From: Eleusine coracana subsp. coracana
Lineage: Eukaryota; Streptophyta; Magnoliopsida; Poales; Poaceae
NCBI GenBank assembly: GCA_032690845.1
Contig: CM064426.1
Location: 43,912,508-43,976,507, forward strand
Direction of reading: 5' to 3'
Length of the DNA: 64,000 nt
Shown: one piece after another, positions 11,161 through 21,587 of the stretch
How the letters are laid out: each line of letters starts with the position of its first letter
Numbering within the stretch: position 1 is the first letter of the stretch
Position numbers and translations under genes: made by a program
The notes under the pieces: model-generated
Database searches by the model: none
Seen by the model: the letters and a program-made list of their open reading frames with translations, nothing else
Told to the model about the DNA's origin: nothing

Positions 11161-12724
11161 TGTAACACCCATTTTAAGAAGCAAAATGAGTGCAACCATA
11201 CGTGTGCCCAGGATCAAGTTACACACGCATATGGTACATCATCAGTGGTAAACAGAAAAATTATCCATATCCTTTTAATTATTACATCGTATCTTTATTA
11301 CAAAATGACTCGTGGGTCTAGAAGAAAAGTACATCAATGCAGCGGAAAGTAGCTAGTGTAGATGTCCCAAACTCCACAGGCATCGATTGGAGGATCATCG
11401 CCTAGTACTCACTTCCTTCATCTTCGTATTGGCTCCAGTCTTCTCCTTGGGCTGAATATCAACGGGGTATAGCAAGGGTGAGTACATGTCGTACTCAGCA
11501 AGTGGGGGAAAAGATGACATGGGGCTATGGTCAAGAGAAGGCTTTACAGAGTGGGTTGCATGAGCTTTTAATTAACCTAAACATCTTATTTCTACGTGGG
11601 GTCATCCCAACCATGATTTCCACAAGGTGCTATACTAACCAAGTCTCAATCCATCCCACCTTTCCAACCATATCAACCCATCCCCAACTAATCTTGTGAG
11701 GATTCCAGGCCGCTCTTAACCGTGAGCACGGCTATCATGATAGTTTGATACTCTGCAGAGTTTCTACCACTTTACCCACAAGTCATGATTCCCTTGGTGC
11801 CCGTGGACGCGACCCACATTACACACTTCCTTTGGTGTGTGGCAGGGTTTCACTACGAGGCTTTTCCAAAGGGTCTCCCAGTACATGCTAGCCACTAAGG
11901 TTCCACTCCCGTCCATAAGTGATAGCCCTTGAACAAGCAGCTCATCACCCCAGGAGCCCCCTCTTGAGCCATTCGGATACAAGGACAGTCCTCTCGACTT
12001 CCGTTCCCTACTCCACCAAATGCTGCACCGACACTGGGAGAACACCTAATTACTAGGCGAAGCCTTACCCATGTCGGTCTTGTGTTGGTACTGTTTTCCT
12101 GGGTTGTCACTCCAAGAACCGGTACCTAGGATCTACAACAAGCCTACCACCACAAGCATGTGCCCACGGCACCACATCCTTTCCACCTGGCTCGTATAGA
12201 TCCCTAAGCCATGTTACTAAAAGATTTACCAAACATTTCCCACGTGACATTGTTCATTAATCAAAATTAATATTAACCCACATCCCATAAGCCATCTTAA
12301 GCATTTTCTACCCACAATTCCTCATTGGTTCAAGGCGACAAGGAGCAGGGTAAAAACAATTACTAAGGAAGACCCTAACAATAGGTTCCCAATAAATTGA
12401 CACAAGCATGCAATTCTATAGTAACATTTCAATAGGTGCAATATGCATCAAGGACACTTGCCTTCGTCCTACGCAGAAGGCTGCTCTAACCCTTTGAATT
12501 CCTGCTCTTGAAAGTCCTCGTAGGGCGGTCCTTGTGTATGTTCGCCTTTACGTAATAAAATACCGACACAAGCAGAACATACAAAACTCAATACATAATT
12601 ATGCAATAGAGAAAAAAACAATATGTAGATGCAATGAATGCAAAGGTCATGCTCCTACGAGAATTTTGGCGCAAGAATCACCTAATTTGGAGTTACGAGT
12701 AAAAAGTTATGCTAGTTTGAAGTT

Positions 12725-13239
12725 TTAGGGGCAAAAGGGTAAAAACAGGGGCTTTTAAGGACCTATTTGTAATTTTATAAAGTTATAGGGACTAAAGTGT
12801 AAATTATTAGGACTGAAAAATAATTACTAAAAAGTATAAGGTTGTTTTTGCAAAATTTTAGGACTTAAACATAATTAATAATAAGTGCAGGGGTCTAAGT
12901 GTAAAAGATAGGGCCAAAATATAATTAAATTTAAGTACAGGGATGTTTCTATAAATTTCTAGGGCTAAATAATATTTATACAATTAATAAAGATTAAAGT
13001 ATAAAAAAGACTGGATAAAAATATAATTTTAAAACAATTCCAGGGGTTTTTTTTTTTACAATTTACAGGGCAAAAATATAATTTCTTAAAGATATAGGGG
13101 CTTTTCTGTAAAAATTTAGTGCTAAAAATAATTATTATAAAGTTTAGGGGCTTAAAACCAATTTTATAATGGTTCTGCACAAAAACAGGGGCATAATTAT
13201 AATTTAAACTAAGCACAAGGGCCTAAATGCAAAAGTGCC
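12725..13239 (-). repeat. Degenerate short tandem repeats inside the gypsy-2 LTR
   Basis: An AT-rich block in which phrases like AGGGGCTAAA...GTAAA recur roughly every 30-40 bases with heavy drift. It is almost exactly the part missing from the solo LTR at 22910-25298. Confidence 0.6.
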
Positions 13240-13715
13240 AGCATTATCCAGGAATTATTGAATTAATTTTAAACTGGAAATTTGTGGACCGGGTCTATGG
13301 CTCTATGGACTGGCGTTGACCGAAGGGTCCATGGGTCCACGGTGGACCGATTACATACCCCGAAGAGGTATATAATCTGGACGGTTGGATCAAGATCCAA
13401 CGGCCAGAAATAAAGGGCGGGAAAGGTCATCGTCGGGAGCCGTTTACGCGGCGGCGCGCAACGGGGTTTCGCCGGAGGTTGGCCGGAACGGCGCTCCGGC
13501 TAGCCATTCCTCGCCGCGAGGGTCCCGGGAGAGAGAGGGGAGGGAGGGGAGTCTCACCGGCAGGTCGCGCGGGTGCGGGGAAGGCCGGGAGGGGGTCGGC
13601 GGCGCGGCTCGGTGGCGGCGGTGGTCGGAGCTTGGCGGGGGGTGGCTTCGGTGATCGCGAGCGAACTAGAGAGAGTGGGAAAGAGGCGGCAGGGCAGGAC
13701 GGTGTCGAGGGGGGG

Positions 13716-13722
13716 TTTTATA
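13716..13722 (-). promoter_or_regulatory. Candidate TATA box of the gypsy-2 LTR
   Basis: TATAAAA on the minus strand, embedded in a GC-rich region (CGCCTATAAAACCCCC), in the sense of the element. The same box is at 24592-24598 in the solo LTR. Position and sequence are right for an LTR promoter. There is no expression evidence. Confidence 0.5.
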
Positions 13723-14425
13723 GGCGCGGAGGGGGTCGGAATCGAGCCGGCACGAGGTCTCCGGCCATCAATGGCCGGCGGCGGCCGTTTGGGTTCGGTA
13801 ACGCACGCCAGTGCGTGATTAAGGCACGGTGAGTGGGGGAGAGGAAGCGGAGGGGGGTCGCGTGTGTTGGGCTTCGGTTACAGGAGCCGGGGAGGTCGGG
13901 GGAGGGAGATCGACGGCGGTGGCGGCGTCGGTTTCCGGTAATGGGAGAGAGAGGCGGAGGAGGGGATGACAGGTGGGGCCCGTGTGCCAGCGAGAGAGAG
14001 AGAGAGAGCGTGCGAGAGGAGCGGGCCGCGCGCGTGTTGGGCCGGCCGGGAGAAGCTGGGCCGTGCGGGGGGGGGGGGGGGGGGGGGGGGTAAGAGAAGG
14101 GAGGGGGAGGCGGCTTGGCCGGCTGGGCCGAAAGGAGGAGGTGGCTGAATTGGGGGATGCGGCCCAGTTTTGTTTTCTTTCTCAATTCTTTCCTTCTCTA
14201 AGTTCTTTTCTAAATCCTTTCTTTTCTAAAATTCTATTCTATTAATTCTAGCAATTAATTAATTCATTAATTAAATGCAAGATGCAAACAAAACCTATAT
14301 GAACATGCCATGCTATGCAAATGCAACAATTGATTTAATTATAAAAACAATTTGTTCTAAGTTATTTGATTAGACTTCTAAATGCTAATAGTTGGCATTT
14401 TTAGGATTTGAAAGAAAATAGGGTG

Positions 14426-16828
14426 TTACAAACCTACCCCCCTTAAAAATGAATCTCGCCCTCGAGATTCGGAAGGATCGGTGAAGAGGTGGGGAAACTC
14501 GGCTTTTAATTCTTCTTCACGGTCCCAGGTGGCTTCTTCTTCCGTGTGATGATTCCAGAGCACCTTGCACATCCGGATCACTTTATTTCTGGTAACTCTT
14601 TCAATAACTTCTAGGATCTTGACTGGTTGTTCCGTATATGTGAGGTCTTTCTGAAGGTCTATTTCATTAACAGGGAGTTGTTCTTCAGGTACTCTTAAGC
14701 ACTTCTTTAATTGGGACACATGAAACACGTCATGCACATCCGTGAGATGTGAGGGTAGCTCCAACTGATATGCAACTTCTCCTGTTCTGTCGAGGATCTT
14801 GAAAGGGCCGATGTAACGTGGTGCTAACTTCCCTTTGACTTTGAAACGTCTAACACCTCTCATGGGTGATACCTTGAGATACACGAAATCTCCAATCTCG
14901 AAGGATAGGTCTCTTCGCCTACGATCGGTGTAGCTTTTCTGCCTTGACTATGCAACCTTTAGGTTCTCGCGTACAATCTTAACTTGTCTTTCTGCTTCTT
15001 GTAGGATTTCAGGTCCGAAGACTTGATTCTCTCCTATCTCGTTCCAGAATAGAGGTGTCCTACACTTTCTCCCATATAGGAACTCGAAAGGCGCCATCTC
15101 TATACTTGCTTGATAACTGTTGTTATAAGAAAATTCTGCGTAGGGTAGGCTCTTGTCCCAGCTCTTGCCGTATTTCAACGCACAAGCTCTCAACATGACT
15201 TCTAGTATCTGGTTCGTCCTCTCGGTTTGCCCATCAGTCTGAGGGTGATATGCCGAGCTGAAGTTCAACTTGGTGCCAAGAGATTCATGTACCTTCTGAC
15301 AAAACCTCGAGGTGAACTGAGAGCCTCTGTCAGATACTATCTTCTTAGTGACTCCATGTAAACACACTATCCTTGACATGTATAGTTCTGCCAGCTTCGC
15401 ACCACTATAAGTTGTCTTGACGGGAATAAAGTGTGCCACCTTGGTTAAACGATCAATTATAACCCATATAGAATCATATCCCGACTGTGTACGGGGTAAT
15501 CCAATGATGAAGTCCATACCGACTTGTTCCCACTTCCACTCAGGAATCTTTAGAGGTTGAAGTAGTCCGGCGGGTCGTTGGTGTTCTGCCTTGACACGTT
15601 GACATGTGTCACACACCGCAACATACTCTGCGACATCGCGCTTCATGCCATGCCACCAATAATGAGTCTTCAAGTCTTGATACATCTTGGTACTTCCTGG
15701 ATGAATGGAGTATGTAGAATCGTGTGCTTCCCGTAGTATTATGTCACGAAGGGGCTTTTTGTCTGGCACACATATTCTTTTACCTATCCATATAATACCC
15801 TTCTTATCTTCTGTGAAGTCGGTAGCTTTTCCTTCCTTAATGAGCTTTCTAATCTCACTTAACTTCTCATCTTCTAGCTGTCCTTTGCGAATTTCTTCAT
15901 TGAGAGTTGGTTCTACTTCCATTGCGACGGCCTCCAACTCATTCACAAACCCAAGGTTTAGTCGTTCAAACTCCTTGCAGAGTGCTGGTGGTAGCCTTTC
16001 CACAATTAACTGACTGCAATAGGCCTTTCTACTCAGGGCATCTGCAACAACATTCGCCTTCCCTGGATGATAGTTAATACCCACATCATAGTTCTTAATC
16101 AACTCTAACCAACGTCGTTGTCTTAGGTTCAACTCCGTCTGAGTGAATATGTACTTGAGACTCTTGTGATCCGTATAGATCTCACAACGATGACCAAGAA
16201 TGTAGTGCCTCCAAATTTTCAGAGCATGTACTACTGCCGCTAATTCCAAATCGTGTGTTGGGTACTTCTCTTCATGCTTCCGTAATTGCCTAGATGCATA
16301 TGCCACAACATGACCTTCCTGCATGAGCACACATCCTAGTCCTTGCCTGGATGCGTCACAGTATATGTCAAAACTCTTATTGATGTCAGGTAAGATTAAG
16401 ACAGGGGCTGACGTTAATCTCTTCTTCAATTCTTCAAAGCTGGTTTGACAACGCGGAGTCCATTCGAAAATCTTGTCCTTCCCTAACAGTGTCGTCATTG
16501 GCTTTGCTATTTTGGAGAAGTCCTTTATGAATCGCCGATAGTATCCGGCTAATCCAAGAAAACTTCTAATCTCCCTTACTGTCTGTGGTGGTTTCCAATC
16601 TAGGACGTCCTTTACCTTGCCTGGATCGACTGACACTCCTCCAGCAGAGATCACAAGACCAAGAAATGCTACCTCCTTCAGCCAGAATTCGCACTTACTT
16701 AATTTGGCATACAGCTGGTGTTCACGTAGCTTCTCTAGAACTAGCCTGAGGTGTACCTCATGCTCTTCTTCATTCTTTGAAAACACTAAGATGTCGTCAA
16801 TGAAAACCACAACAAACTTATCCAAGTA
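14426..16828 (-). pseudogene. pol: Gypsy-2 pol: end of RT, RNase H, integrase, chromodomain-like tail
   Basis: Reading starts just after an in-frame stop (16829-16831). RT active-site box FIDDIL (D10, D11 of this part) is followed by RNase H with D157, E194, D219 and D262. Integrase zinc ligands are H368, H375, C405 and C408, and the DD35E core is D438, D499 and E535. All are intact. A second stop at 14948-14950 interrupts the integrase C-terminal region (GPFKIL module). The tail WNHHTEEEATWDREEEL resembles the Tekay chromodomain end. The final codons run through the polypurine tract, and the stop TAA is the third to fifth base of the LTR. Confidence 0.93.
14431..14446 (-). other. Polypurine tract of gypsy-2
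   Basis: Minus-strand TTAAGGGGGGTAGGTT directly before the LTR. It is also the last coding stretch of pol. Confidence 0.88.
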
Positions 16829-18940
16829 TTACATGAAGTAAGCCGGTGCATTGGTTAACCCAAATGACATTACCGTATACTCATATAACCCATATCTTGT
16901 TCGGAAAGCCGTCTTGGGTATGTCTGATGGTCTGATTTTTAACTGGTGATACTCGGATCGTAGATCAATCTTGGAGAATACACAAGCTCCTTTCATCTGA
17001 TCGAACAAGTCTTCAATCCGTGGTAGTGGATACTTATTCTTGATGGTTACATCATTAAGAGGACGATAGTCCACACACATCCTCTGAGTCTTATCCTTCT
17101 TCTCGACAAAGAGTACTGGAGCTCCCCAAGGTGAGGAACTAGGGCGAATGAAACCTTTCTCTAGCATCTCATGTAATTGCTTCTTTAGTTCTACCAACTC
17201 ATTAACTGGCATCCTATAGGGCCTCTTAGATATAGGAGCAGTTCCTGGTATTAAGTCGATAACAAACTCTATGTCATGGTCTGGTGGCATACCTGAAAGT
17301 TCTTCAGGAAAGACATCAGGGAATTCACATACCACTCGTATCTCTTCTATGGGTGTGCCGGTGGTTTGGTTTAGTATGACTTCCTTGGTAGTAGAGTTCG
17401 CTGCTATGAATTCAACCTTGGTACCCTCTGCACTGGTCAGTTGTACTGACTGCTTGGCGCACTGTATCACTCCATCATACTTGCGTAACCAATCCATTCC
17501 AAGTATTATATCTCTCCCCTTGGAGTCTAGGATTATGAGATTAGATGAGAAGTCCACCCCCCTTATTTTAAGGGCGACCTTTGGGCATATTTGATTGGTT
17601 CTCATTTCTCCACCAGGAGAGCTAACTAGCATGGTACGCTTCATAAGAGCAATCGGTAAGTTGTGCTTTGCCACATATGTGGATGTTATGAATGAATGCG
17701 ATGCTCCTGAATCAAACAAAATGGTTGCAGGTTGAGAGTTAGCTAAGAACATACCGAGCACCACATCTGCAGCTTGCTCAGCTTCTTCCGTAGTGACATG
17801 ATTGACGCGCCCTCGAGCGTAATTCTGTTGTCCTCGATTGCCTGAAGGAAGGTTAGTTGAAGCTTGCCTTGGTGCATTGTTCCATTGAGGACACTGTCCC
17901 ATGAAGTGACCTTCCTGTCCACAGTGATAACATCCGCGCTTCACACCATTAGTGTTTCTAGCGGTGGGGCGGTTCTGGTTTTGTGGAGTTGTTGGGGCTG
18001 TGGGGCGGGGTGCTTGTTGATAGGTGGGACGAGGTGCCTGCTGCTGGCTAGGGCGGGGTGCCTGGTAGTTGGAACGTTGCATTAGAAAGTTTGGGCGCGG
18101 AGCTTGCATAGGTGGCCTGACAGTGCTGGGAGCACGGTAGTATGAGTTAGAAGATGGCATCATGCGGGGGCGAGTGTTGCTACCATATGATTGTCCTTGG
18201 AATGGCATCTTCCTCTTGCCTTCCCTCTCAATCTCATTGCGCTTATTCTCCACAACAATGGCCTTGTCCACCAGTTTCTGGAAGTTGTCATAGTCATTGT
18301 TTATTAACTGAAACTGGATGTCATTCTGCAGTCCCCTCATGAACATGTATTGCTTCTTCCCATCGGTGTTCACATCCTCGGGAGCATACCTGGACAGCTG
18401 GATGAACCTATTCAAGTATTCACTTACTCACATGTCCCCCTGTCTCAGGTCCTGAAATTCCTGTCTTTTCAGCAAATTGATGCCCGTAGGAATATAGTGG
18501 GAGCGGAAATTATCCTTAAACTCAATCCAAGTGATGCTTTCCACATCAGCATTAGCATTGCAATAAGCTTCCCACCAGTCTGTGGCTACACCATACAACT
18601 GTTGAGCTGCAAAGAGAACCTTCTCTCGATCATTGCATTGAGCGATTATCAACTTCTTTTCGATTGCCTTGAGCCAATCGTCAGCTTCCATCGGATCCTT
18701 AGATTGGGAAAAGGTAGGTGGCTTAGTCCTTAGGAACTCCCCCAATGTATTATGGGGTGGAGGTGGAGGTGCATTGTGGTTCTGCTGGTTGTTGTGGTTC
18801 TGTTGTATAGCGCCCAAAGTATGGATCATTGTTTGCATAAGCTGAGTCTGTACGGCCAAGAATTGCTCAAGGTTCGAAGCATTATTGCCCTCCTCGTTGT
18901 TCTGATTGCTACCTCCAGTGTGGCCTCTAGTGCGAACCAT
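16829..18940 (-). pseudogene. gag-pol: Gypsy-2 gag, zinc knuckle, protease and start of RT
   Basis: Gag begins at the ATG at 18940 (MVRTRGHTGG). A helical retrotransposon gag domain follows (FSQSKDPMEADDWLKAIEK...WWEAY). A single in-frame TGA at 18428-18430 interrupts gag. Counting from 18415, the CCHC knuckle CYHCGQEGHFMGQC is at residues 162-175 and the protease signature LFDSGASHSFI at 233-243. RT starts near 365 (CEFPDVFPEELSG). Near 16829 a short deletion after NAPAYFM creates a stop. Gag and pol are in one frame, as is usual for Tekay. The Pro/Gln/Arg-rich stretch at 100-160 precedes the knuckle. Confidence 0.93.
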
Positions 18941-19217
18941 CTAATTAGAGTAGGTGGTGGAAGTAGTGTGAGACAAGGTGTGGTAATAACGAAAAGAAAG
19001 ATCCCCATCTAAATGTATCAAGGAGTGATAAGTAAAAGATAGTTTATTTTAATAAGAAAACAAACGATGAGATTGTGGACAAGGTGCCGAGGCATTCTAA
19101 AACCCACATCAAGCACACTTATTAAGCAAGCCAACGAGTTCATTACATCACACCATGAAAGTAAATCAATGTAAGCGTTTGATTATTACAATCTTTATTC
19201 ACGGGTAAGGGAATCTC

Positions 19218-20207
19218 CTAGGCATGGGAGTTGACTTCGTCGGAGATTGAAGGTATGGAACTTGCGCACTTCAGGGAGTTTGCAGTCCAAGTGCGGATAC
19301 CCGATGAGTAGAGGTCACTCTGCTCGCCCATCTTGACTCGCTGGTCGCGCTTTATGTAATCCTCAGTATCGTGCAGCCTCTTCCGAAGGGTGTGGTTCTC
19401 CCTCTGTAGTGCCTCCATAGTGCGGCTTAAGTCCACCGCTATTCCCTGAGTTTCGTCCATCTCCCTGGTGCTCACATACCATTCTGTAGGAGCGGCGGTG
19501 TACTTCTCCGTGCCTGGCTTCCGACAGGGAATGTGTGCAAAACTTGTCCTTGCTATTCCATGGCGGTGAGTGTAGCAGAGGCTAGTGAGAGCCCTCCAAG
19601 CAGCATCGTCTATTGCAGCCCCACGAGTAGCCCTAGGGGTGCGGCCACAGTGCGTAGATATGACGCGGTCGCCGTCGTAGATGTTGACCTCTGCTGTCCA
19701 TTCCTCACGAGAAGGACGATCCACTCTCTTGATGAAGTACTGAGGCTTGTTGGTGATTCCAATCTTCTCAAGTAGCTTTCGAAGAGTCTTGGAGAAGGTC
19801 TCACCCTCTAGTCCAAAAGAGCGGTACTTCTCGGCCATACGGACGGCTAGGTCTTCGTTCTCATCCGAGTTATCACCATTCTTAGGCTCTTCGAGGTCCT
19901 CGGGCTCTTCTGGGTCTTCTTCCTCTTGTGGTTCCTCAGGGTCCTCTTCTTGCTCATACTCTTCTGGTTCTTCTTCCTCTTCAGGTTCCTCAGGGTCCTC
20001 TTCTTACCCTTCTGGTTCTTCTTCTTCTTCAGGTTCCTCAGGGTCCTCTTGTGGTTCCTCTGGAAACGTCTCATCCCTTACTGGGGTCTTCTCGCGTTCA
20101 GGTTGATTTGCTTCTTCACTTTCTTCCCTTTGAACACGCCTAGGGGCAAGGAGTCCATAGTGGCGTCTAGTCGTACTCTTACGAGCGCTTTGCTTGGTGC
20201 AGGCCAT
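19218..20207 (-). pseudogene. Extra ORF upstream of gag with a histone H3 tail-like N-terminus
   Basis: This frame of about 329 codons sits between the primer-binding site and gag, in the same strand, with one in-frame TAA (20004-20006). It starts MACTKQSARKSTTRR, matching the H3 tail at A1, T3, K4, Q5, A7, R8, K9, S10 and T11. LAPRR follows, like the H3 APRK. Residues 35-120 are acidic, with repeated EDPEEPEEEE units. Residues about 138-211 look like a double-stranded-RNA-binding fold (SKTLRKLLEK, QYFIKRV, WTAEVNIYDG, AAIDDAAWRAL). Residues 257-291 look coiled-coil. The gap to gag (277 bases) ends in an acceptor-like TTAG/ATGG, so gag may be expressed by splicing. I know of no assigned function. 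Confidence 0.8.
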
Positions 20208-20387
20208 CTATATTTTAAAATCACAAGGCATGAATAAGCAATGGTTAAGGAAATCTGAAAAACAAAAGCAACAAAATAAGAAACGACAAGGATTAATATT
20301 TTGTTAAAATAATTTTTATTGATGTAAGACAAAGTAGGGTCCCTAAATACGTTCATGGCTATCTAGGCTGTCATCCTGCAGTCGATA

Positions 20388-20401
20388 TGGCTCTGATACC
20401 A
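20388..20401 (-). other. Primer-binding site of gypsy-2
   Basis: TGGTATCAGAGCCA on the minus strand, a perfect match to the initiator tRNA-Met type, four bases inside the 5' LTR edge at 20406. Confidence 0.92.
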
Positions 20402-20405
20402 CTTC

Positions 20406-20585
20406 TGTAACACCCATTTTAAGAAGCGAAATGAGTGCAGCCATACGTGTGCCCAGGATCAAGTTACACACGCATATGGTACATCATCAGTGGTAAACAG
20501 AATAATTATCCAAATCCTTTTAATTATTACATCGTATCTTTATTACAAAATGACTCGTGGGTCTAGAAGAAAAGTACATCAATGC
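20406..20585 (-). repeat. Truncated 5' LTR of gypsy-2
   Basis: Only the U5 end (180 bases) of the LTR remains, matching 11161-11340 with about four differences. It stops inside AATGCA, where the sequence jumps into a copia LTR with a shared GCA. Confidence 0.92.
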
Positions 20586-20928
20586 ACGTATAGGAGTTGC
20601 TTTGGCTTGATTGATCACCCTAGTATATATTGTGCTACTCATGCTTGTTGATCATGTAGCTTTGATTGAGTAGAACTCCTTGCTAGCTAGTTGTTTGCTT
20701 CCGCGTATCTTTGGTAACTAGATTGCATAGGAGTTGTATTGCATTTGTGTGATCCACTAGTATGCTTAGGTTATTGTTCCTTTCAAAGGTTCATTATCTT
20801 GCTAGTGTGATCACCACTAGGATTGTGTAGGAGTTGTTTTGAGTGGTCGGTTTTAGGAATTGGCGAATTTCGTACATAGTGCAAGTTCCCGATTCACCCC
20901 CCCCCATCTCGGTCACTCGGTCCTTTCA
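20584..20928 (+). repeat. 3' end of a copia-1 type LTR (copy B)
   Basis: Matches 8828-9180 closely. The C tract is much shorter than in the other LTRs. It ends with GTCCTTTCA and the same downstream sequence as copia-1, so it derives from the same insertion. Confidence 0.9.
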
Positions 20929-21587
20929 AAAACTCAATACAATGATGTCCTCACTTACAGGGGCACTAGCCCTAGGCTATATGGCACGCAAGCCAGCCAA
21001 AAAACCCGCATCAACTTGAACACATCTGAAAACAGACTCAGACTCAACACAACCCGGCACTATTTTAATTATTGCGATTGCTAGAGAATTTATTTGACTA
21101 TGGGGCCGGATCCTTTGGAAAAGTTATCAAATTATCTTTCTAACGAGTACTTACTCAGCGCAATCCGACTCCGTATGGCCCAGTTATGCTACTTTTACTC
21201 TGTACCTATCTGACTGATCCTAAACCGAGTCCGAACTGATTTTGAGTTTCCATATCTTCTGATTTCATGACTGGGTGGACTTGAGGCCATGTTGACTTTG
21301 AAAGTAAAGTATTGCATATCTTTGGGAAGGGCTGTAACACCAATATATGTTTTTACTTTTCACAAGTAGCACAACCATTGATCCAACCATAACATATTCC
21401 TTTGTTTCTCGTTTCTTTTCCTCAACCTTCAGATTGGTCCCAATAAAACCATTGCATGGCATATCCTCACTTTGCTCTTCATCATTCATAACATTTGTCA
21501 AAGATCCAAACTAAATGTTATAGTATTTTGATACATCACGTTCTACAATATGTGTAAAATCATGCTTGTTTTCAGGAATACGTAGTT
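20929..21587. other. Non-coding stretch (copy B)
   Basis: Near-identical repeat of 9181-9839. No gene or motif recognised. Confidence 0.5.

Larger units (their letters stand above)
8828..14430. repeat. Large duplication, copy A
   Basis: This stretch, from inside the copia-1 3' LTR to the end of the gypsy-2 left LTR, recurs at 20584-25298. I count about seven differences over the 2 kb of 9181-11160, and somewhat more in the LTR part. Copy B lacks 12377-13239 and has a shorter C tract. In copy A the LTR is followed by a full gypsy-2 interior. In copy B it is a solo LTR. Confidence 0.92.
11161..14430 (-). repeat. 3' LTR of gypsy-2
   Basis: About 3,270 bases, TGTAAC...GTTACA. In element orientation U3 begins at 14430. 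The interior has an AT-rich block (12725-13239) and a GC-rich block with GA and G tracts (13380-14160). Near 11490 the LTR carries CTTGCTGAGTA (in element orientation), a motif shared with the other long gypsy LTRs here. Open frames in the GC-rich block are composition artefacts. Confidence 0.92.
11161..20585 (-). mobile_element. Ty3/gypsy Tekay-like retrotransposon (gypsy-2), 5' LTR truncated
   Basis: The element reads right to left: truncated 5' LTR (20406-20585), primer-binding site, extra ORF, gag, protease, reverse transcriptase, RNase H, integrase with a chromodomain-like tail, polypurine tract, and full 3' LTR (11161-14430). The long LTR and integrase C-terminus fit the Tekay (Del) lineage. 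CAAGT at 11156-11160 is the left target duplication. The right one is lost at the duplication junction. Over the 180 bases available the two LTRs differ at about four positions. Confidence 0.93.

Noticed and set aside
13385..14245. Several plus-strand open frames rich in Gly and Arg, and a minus-strand Pro-rich one
   Set aside because: They lie in the GC-rich part of an LTR, change length between the two copies, cross G and GA tracts, and show no domain. Lack of stops is due to base composition.
19747..20106. Plus-strand Ser/Gly-rich open frame
   Set aside because: It is the antisense of the acidic Glu/Pro repeats of the extra ORF, so an artefact of that repeat.
20160..20207. A histone H3 gene or pseudogene
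   Set aside because: Only the first dozen or so residues resemble H3. The histone-fold region is absent and the frame is part of a retroelement leader.
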